A stretch of DNA of 64,000 bases, from positions 19,065,501 through 19,129,500 of the forward strand of contig CP136896.1 of the NCBI GenBank assembly GCA_034359265.1. The letters are read 5' to 3'. The notes beneath the pieces were generated by a model. That model was given only the letters and a program-made list of their open reading frames with translations, did not search any database and was not told where the DNA came from. This document shows positions 57,707-64,000 of the stretch, piece after piece; the stretch's first letter is position 1; each line of letters opens with the position of its first letter. The translations under genes were made by a program, and so were the position numbers. The DNA comes from Canna indica. Taxonomy: Eukaryota > Streptophyta > Magnoliopsida > Zingiberales > Cannaceae.

Positions 57707-57719
57707 TGGTATCAGAGCC
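57707..57719 (+). other. Primer-binding site, initiator tRNA-Met
   Basis: TGGTATCAGAGCC, a perfect match to the usual plant site. Confidence 0.95.
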
Positions 57720-57773
57720 AGGTTCGTAGCTTGAGATTTCACCATCTCCTCTACACCTTGTCTCGATCTTGAA

Positions 57774-59080
57774 ATGGCTCTAGAGTCGGTATCGTCTTCA
57801 CCACCTAGGTTCGATGAGTCTAACTTTGGTCTATGGAAGAGTAGAATGTATACTTTCCTAAAGACTCAAGGTTTAGGTGTTTTTAACATGGTAAAAATCA
57901 AATATATTGAACCTAAGGAAAACATGGATGCATGGACATAAGAACAAATTAATATGTTTGAATTAAATGCTAAGGCAACAAATTGCATATATTGTTCTTG
58001 TGAAAATAATATCTTTGAGAAAATCATGCATTGTACTTCTGCATATGATATTTGAGCTACTTTGAATATGTTTTATGATTATGCTAAAACTGAAGAACTC
58101 GTTGCTTTAAATGAAGGAGACGATGACAATTGTCATACTCCTATATCTAATGAAGTTCTTGAAGCTTTTAATGTTTCTAGCCAAAGAAGTACAAAGAGTC
58201 GGAAGAGAAAGGTGATATGTCACCTATGCAATGAGAAATGGCACATGGAAAAGAATTGTCCTAGTATGAAGAGCAAGGCAAAACGGAGGTCAAATGCTTC
58301 CACTCACTCACGTGCATCAAGTGAAGCATCCTCACACCATGATCACGAAGTCAACATCATGAACGTTGATGAGGAGGTATGTTCTTCCTCTAGTCATGAT
58401 AACAAAAATGGTAGTATTAATTCATCTAGCTCTCATGATTTTCTTTATGATGAATTAATGGATGAATATAAAAGCATGTATGCCTTGCTTGTTAGAAAAG
58501 ATAAAGAGAACAAAAAATTGAAGAAAGAAAACTTAAATCTTAGCTCTCAATTACATGATGTAAATTAGAAAATGAGAAACTAAAACTTAATGTCTCCAAT
58601 TCATGCCATGATACCTTAAGTGTTGACACTAAAGATTTAAAAACAAAAAATGACATCTTAAAGAATGAAAATAGCAGGTTGAAAACTCAATTGCTTGCTA
58701 TTCAAAAATCCATGAACGACTTAAAAAATGAGGTTGTTTTTCTAAATAAGAAAGTCAATAATCTATCTAGTATTTCATCTTCTAAGAATTCTAGAAATAC
58801 AATTATTTCCTTCAAGAATGCTCATACTCATCATGTTTCACATGACAAACATTCTAATAACAAACCTCATATCCATAATAAAAATAAAAAGAAATTTAAT
58901 GGACATTATTTTTGTTGTGGTATTTTTGGCCATGCTATTTATGATTGTGCATTCAACAAATATCCAAGTGTAGTTAAAACACTTTGGATTCCTAGGCCAA
59001 CTCACCCCCAAGGACCCAAAACAATTTGGGTACCAAAAGTCTCATCTTCTTTTGTAGGGGGAGCTACTACACAAGGATGA
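57774..59080 (+). pseudogene. LARD-2 gag, same deletion as LARD-1
   Basis: It starts MALESVSSSPPRFDESNFGL. In-frame stops replace codons near 57939 and 58053. The same central gag section is missing as in LARD-1 (KIMHCTSAYDI then LNMFYDYAKTEELVALNEG). A frame break at about 58563 lies at the position equivalent to the LARD-1 break at about 52945. Knuckles are CHLCNEKWHMEKNC (near 58220) and YFCCGIFGHAIYDC, with Tyr for the first Cys. It ends FVGGATTQG with a stop. Confidence 0.8.
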
Positions 59081-62000
59081 ATGAGAAGTGGTGTATTGAA
59101 GTTGACCATGGACTTGAATGATGAATCCTTCCTAGGTTGCAACTTTAAGCTACCTTGATGCCTTAGGTAAAGTTGGCATCAAAACTATTTCGGTATCATC
59201 TCCTATATCCCATTGCTTAAAATTATAGTTGGAGTTTGATATATGCTTAATATTAGTAGATTTTCCGCTCTTGATAAAAGTTCAAAAGCCTTTTTGATTT
59301 TTAATTTCCTGATCTCCTTGGAGACCTATGTGGCCTGTAATGGGCCTAAGCGACCTTGTGGTTTTAAATCGTAGGCTAATTATAGTCTTTCAGTTTTTAA
59401 CCAATAGGAAGGGTTGGAGATCTTACTTTTCAAATTTTCATATTTTGAGATCTCTTGATTCATTTTGTTATCATGAATAATTATTATGAAAATGAATCCA
59501 TGCTATTTAGTGAAGTTGAATTTTGAAAATGATATTTGGTTTTTCTCTTCGCTATTTAGTTTGATAGCTTGCATGTAGATTTGATTTCATTTTCTACTTT
59601 TAAAGTATACTTGCAAGTTATAAATATTTTAGGAAGGCTAATTAGAATGAAAAAGATTAATTTGATAAATTATCATGAATAATGTATAACATTGATAAAT
59701 TCAAATCTTAGTGTTATACCTTAATGCTTAAGCTTAAATAATGTCTCATTAGTCATGATTAGAATTGCATGGTAAACCCTTGAATTTTCATGAGTAGGTA
59801 GAATCTTAGTACTTAGGCAAATTTCATTGAATAAACTTGCTCTAGGTTGATACTTACCATTAGAGACATTTCTTTAAGTCCAAACTAGTTAAACATGTTT
59901 AAGGACCTTATTCCTCAAATGTTTCACATATTAAGATCCCTTAGATTCATTTTGATATCATGTTAACCTCCTTAAATTGAATATTTACTATCTAGCATAG
60001 ATTAAGATGTTTAAATGAAATTTTACATTGAACATTTGCTATTTAGTATGTTAGCTTGCTAGTTGGCATATAATTTCATTTTGATACTAATGAAGCCTAC
60101 TTGCAAGTGAAGAAAGTGATAAAAATTGAAGGTTATGCTATCATAATGAAAATGAAAAGCAAATGACAAGTTTGGTAAAATTTCTAAAGACTAAGGTATG
60201 GATTTAATTTTGCATAAATCTTTGTAAAATAATTGAATAGTCATGTTTAATGATGTCTCTATACTCATGATTGATGTTGCATGACAAATTGTTGAATTTT
60301 CATGAGTAGGAAAAATCTTGATAACTTAGCTCATTTCACGATATCATGATATTTATGAAATTGAACTAGGTTAACATTCTTCTTTAGAGACTTCATTTTA
60401 AGTTAAAAATTTGATAAACATGTTTAGATTCACATATCACATGCGTCTAGGTATTTAAATTAAAAATTCATGTCTAGATGAACAATGTGATAACTAGATC
60501 ACATTAGAGGACTTAAGCTTGAGAAGTTTGACCCAAGTCAACAAATTGACTTGGACACTTGAATTTAAGTCCAAACTTCATAAACATGTTTAGGAATAGG
60601 TATGACATATTTCCAAGCACTTAGAGTGAAAAATTAATATGGATATGGATAAAATAACATAGAGGTGGTTTCATGAAAACCTCTTTTGAACCAAGTTGAC
60701 TTAAAGGTCTCATTTTCAATCCATATTTAGGGAACATGTTTAGATTTACTCATGATAGGTATCCATATGTTTAAGTTTGAAAAATTATGAGTAAATGTTA
60801 AGATTGAAAGTTAGCAAGTTTCATAAAAACTAGTTTAGTTTTGAATGAAACCATGCTAGGTTGATATCTTGACTTAAGGACATAATTTTCATTTTAAACT
60901 TGACATATACCCTTTACATGACCATCATGTGGCGTCATGAAAGTTTGAATAAAATTTGAACAAGTTTTAAGAATAACTGAAAATTAAAAAAATACCACTT
61001 CATCCTACATTTGGTAGCAATTTTAGTTATTTCTAGGAAAATATAAAAAAATCTTTTTTAAATGATTCTTGAAACTGCACATTCACTGAAAAATTTAGTT
61101 TTATCAGTATTTTTTTTTTCAAAAAGTTTCATCAAGAATCTGATTTAAAATGGAATTTTGAAGTTGAACTTCGAAAACTCAAAGTATCACTTATTTGAGA
61201 TATCAATCCTTTCGATACTTTGATCTTTCTTCAAAAACTTCAAATGAAAACTCATGTATACTATTTGGATTCCATTTCTAATATATATCATTCATACAAT
61301 TTCTTGAGTAAAATCATTTCTAGGAATGATTTTGATATTTTGGATGATAGCTAGAAATATTCTTTTGTTTATTAAGATCAATATAGGATGAAAAATTATC
61401 TTTGAGAATTCTTTTGAGTTTAAATCTTATTCATGCATTTCAAATGACCATTCAATATTTGGTATCAAAATTTTCATCCAAAAATTGGTACCAAAGTTTT
61501 TCATCGAAAATATGATTTTGTATAGATTTAAAAGTTTAATTTTTTCAAATCTTGAAGTATAGGTTGACCTAAGTCAACAAAGCAACTTAAAAATTTCATT
61601 TTAAGCCCAAACTTGATTCATAGACTTACATTATCTCATGTTTGATGTCTAGATGCCTAAGTTTGAGAAAACATGAGTAAATAGCAAAATTTAATACTTA
61701 GCATTTTCATGTTTTTATTCTTATTTCAAATAAAAATATGCTAAGTTCATATTTGGATCAAATGACATTAGTTTCACTTCAAACTTGATATACATGATTT
61801 AAAAGACCATATCTTGATATTTTGAAAGTTTGAATAAAATCTAAAAATATCATGAAAGAGAACCATATTCATGAAAACATTCATACTTGAGATCATATAT
61901 GATTTAATTTTGAATTCCAATTGTGTTTTGAACATATCATGTATGAATTAAGTTTCATGTTAAATATTTGTTTTCCATCCCTTGGTTGATATTTTCATGT

Positions 62001-62123
62001 TTCATGAAACATAAGCTTTAGAGTCTCAACTTCATGAAAAGAAAAAATATATAGTTTTTCATCCCTTTGAATAGATAGACCTTTCTTGCCCTTTTTGATT
62101 GATGTCAAAAGTGGGAGAAATGT
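59081..62123. other. Non-coding interior of LARD-2
   Basis: AT-rich with no frame of note. Short phrases recur with spacing of very roughly 150-350 bp, such as AAACATGTTTA (59891, 60416, 60590, 60728) and TTTTCATGAGTAGG (59788, 60298), suggesting old degenerate tandem repeats. Ends in AAAAGTGGGAGAA (62107), the purine tract. Confidence 0.6.
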
Positions 62124-63497
62124 ATAGGAAAAAGGACATTGATCGTCGTGCTCGAGTTCGTCGTGAAAATTTCTCGAAGATCGACGAGTGCACCAAAGTC
62201 GCATTGGACGGGCTCAAAGATCACATAAAAGCTCTCGATGTTGATGCTCGTTGAAAGCCGAAACCCGAAAATGAAGCGCGAAAGAAAAAGGGCTGAAAAT
62301 TCAATTCAGCCTAAGTTCGGTCGATCGGGCGGTCGATCGAATAGGGTAAGGAAAATGGCACCAGCCATTTCAGTCGACCGGTCAGTCGACTGAATAGTGC
62401 CAAAAAGAGGCAGCAGCTACTTCGGTCGACCGGGCGATCGACCGATTGAAGCCTAAAATGGGTAGTAGCTCCGTCGGTCGACCAATCGGTCGACCGACCT
62501 GCATTTGCTGAAGACGCAAGATCATGTCGGTCGACCGAATATGGGATCGCACGATCTCAAGTCTGGGCGGTCAACCCGTCGGTCGACCGACCAGAGAGAA
62601 AAAACGGCAGTTGAATGAGCGGTCGATCGGTCGGTCGATCGACCAATCGACCGATGACCTGCAATGGATAGAAAACTATCTGTTGAGCTGTCATTTCTTT
62701 AGAAGGGTATAAATACACCCTCAGATACTTCTTTTAACCTTCTTCCCAAAATCTTATAGATTTTATTGAGCATTTAAGAAGGGATTTAAGCCTTCCAAAG
62801 ATCGTTTGCAGCGCGCCCTGTTCTTCTGTCGAGTTCATGTTCAAGCGTCATCTGCTCCCCAACTCGGCTTCGACTCAAAGCACATTCACTGGCGAGTTGG
62901 AGGCTACAAGGCTTGAAAAAGAGTAGATAATCTTAGTTTTATCTTAAGCTCTTTTCACTTGTATTTTTAACTATTTATTTGAACACGTTTTCATTTGATT
63001 TGTGTGTTTGTAAGACCTAGGTTGTTAGGTCTTGTTGTGTGAAGTGGTTACCTTGGTGAAAAAGTGTAAAGCCACTTGTGTAAACGTAGTGTTACTAGGA
63101 TTAGTCAAGTTGTCCCTTAGGGTTGAGGTGGAAGAGTGCTCTCGATAAGAAGGCGGAGACTTTCGGGTGTGGAAGTACCTTAGGTCGAGAGTGAGACTCT
63201 TCGAATCAAAGTCCTCTGTGTAAGGGAAACGAGAACTAATCTAGTAAAACTAGTTTGGAAATCCTAAGTGGGGTGCTTAGGTAGTGGAGTAGGCATTGGG
63301 GCCGAACCACTATAAATTATCGTGTTTCCATTGCTTTATTGTTTGTTTTAATTGCTTAATTATTTATCGTTTCCACATCCAATCATTAAATCGCAAATTG
63401 CCTAAACTAATCAAGAAACGATTAAAATCGAATTTAGGCTAATTAATTTAGTAAACATACTATTCACCCCCCCTCTAGTGTCATCATTTCGCCTTCA
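62124..63497 (+). repeat. LARD-2 3' LTR, 5'-truncated
   Basis: From about 62131 it matches the 5' LTR from 56459. The GGTCGACC-type array is at 62317-62660, TATAAATA at 62708-62715, the GAACCACTATAAAT block near 63304, and the end is CGCCTTCA. Confidence 0.85.
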
Positions 63498-63610
63498 GGG
63501 CCCTTATTGGAACCAATGTTAAACTTCTTATATACAATTGAGACCAATCAAAGGATTGACCAAAATTGAGAAATTCGCAAAAGTTGAGGTCATTTTCGTC
63601 TAATAACCCT

Positions 63611-64000
63611 TTGAAAAATAATTTTGATTTTTGATTTCCCGATCTCCTTGGAGACCTATGCTGCCTATAACGGGATCATGCGATCATGCGGTTCTAAATC
63701 GTAGGCTAATTATGGCCTTTCGTTTTCAACCAATAGTAATGGTTGGAGATCTAATTTTTCAAATATTTCATACTTTGAGATCTCTTGATTCATTTTGATA
63801 TCATATTTGCTTCTTTAAAATGAATTTTTACAACTTAGCAAAGTAGGTATTTGAAAATGATACTTGATTTTTTTTCTTTCCTATCTAGTCTAGTTATCTT
63901 GCATGTAGCCATAAGTTCATTATGATAATAATGATGCTTGCTTGCACGATAAATTTGATTTTAATGGAAGGCTAAAGAAAATTGGGGGAAAAAAAATAAA
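63611..64000 (+). other. LARD-1 interior resumes
   Basis: From GATTTCCCGATCTCCTTGGA (63635) the sequence matches LARD-2 at about 59308 (GATCTCCTTGGAGACCTATG), placing it in the LARD non-coding interior and showing that LARD-1 continues to the right. Confidence 0.7.

Larger units (their letters stand above)
56319..63497 (+). mobile_element. LARD-2: non-autonomous LTR element with remnant gag only
   Basis: LTRs at 56319-57704 and 62124-63497 (the second lacks about 140 bp at its start). Flanks GGGGC (56314-56318) and GGGCC (63498-63502) are a near target duplication inside the foldback's right arm. A perfect primer site, a damaged gag (57774-59080) and 3 kb of AT-rich non-coding sequence replace pol. 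It could only have moved using proteins supplied by another element. Confidence 0.85.
53683..63610. mobile_element. Palindromic foldback (MULE-like) element, twice interrupted
   Basis: The left arm starts GGTTATTAGACGAAAATG and the right ends CGTCTAATAACCC. Flanks TTAAAAAAT (53674-53682) and TTGAAAAAT (63611-63619) match at 8/9. Without the nested solo LTR (54604-56038) and LARD-2 (56319-63497) it is about 1.3 kb and nearly palindromic. A motif of about 100 bp with CAATTGTATATAAGAAGTTT occurs twice in the left arm (from 53683 and 53900) and twice inverted on the right (about 56095-56205 and 63505-63610). No coding sequence. Confidence 0.75.
50857..64000 (+). mobile_element. LARD-1: non-autonomous LTR element, running out of the window
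   Basis: A 5' LTR (50857-52075), a good primer site and a broken gag (52143-53461) are followed by non-coding sequence interrupted at 53683 by a foldback element. It resumes at 63611 with sequence homologous to the LARD-2 interior at about 59285 and continues beyond 64000. No protease, integrase or RT is seen where it should follow gag. Its 3' LTR is outside the window. Confidence 0.75.

Overview
This 64 kb window is nuclear DNA of a flowering plant. Two multi-exon host genes read on the minus strand with canonical introns. Almost everything else is transposable elements (TEs), often nested. The very GC-rich first exon of the ERD7-like gene and the element types suggest a monocot, but the species cannot be named from this sequence.

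Layout. 1-3431 is the 3' part of a CACTA DNA transposon. 3963-11363 is a deleted Ty1/copia element whose 3' LTR holds a nested 2.5 kb solo LTR. 11884-12790 (minus) has four in-frame exons resembling part of UTP10/HEATR1 (ribosome biogenesis), close to a CACTA-like terminus at 13551. 15305-23425 is bracketed by long inverted repeats and carries gene fragments (TMEM45/DUF716-like, BYPASS1-like), so it looks like a Pack-MULE; a 6 kb copia element with target-site duplication GCGAT sits inside it.

24003-33623 (minus) is a complete ERD7-like senescence/dehydration gene of four exons and 436 codons before the stop. Its introns hold a LINE, a TRIM-like element, a hAT MITE and copia debris that contains two further hAT-like insertions. 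36406-48326 (minus) is a gene for N-acetylglucosaminyltransferase I (GnT-I, complex N-glycan synthesis in the Golgi). Thirteen catalytic-domain exons were traced with frame preserved. One intron has AT-AC ends and a U12-type branch site. Its largest intron has collected a Tourist-like MITE and two solo LTRs.

48771-64000 is a nest of non-autonomous LTR elements. LARD-1 (from 50857) has heat-shock-element-like repeats in its LTR and a broken gag with no pol. A palindromic foldback element (53683-63610) is inserted in LARD-1. That foldback holds a solo LTR (54604-56038) and LARD-2 (56319-63497), a relative of LARD-1 sharing the same gag defects. The order of insertion can be read from target duplications and split repeats.

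The strongest candidates for something new are the trans-mobilised LARD pair whose LTRs combine a conserved 3' part with different palindrome arrays, the copia element lacking a tRNA primer site but having a 16-nt self-complementary site, and the U12 intron in GnT-I. Assignments rest on motifs, splice logic and target duplications read by eye; no database search was possible.
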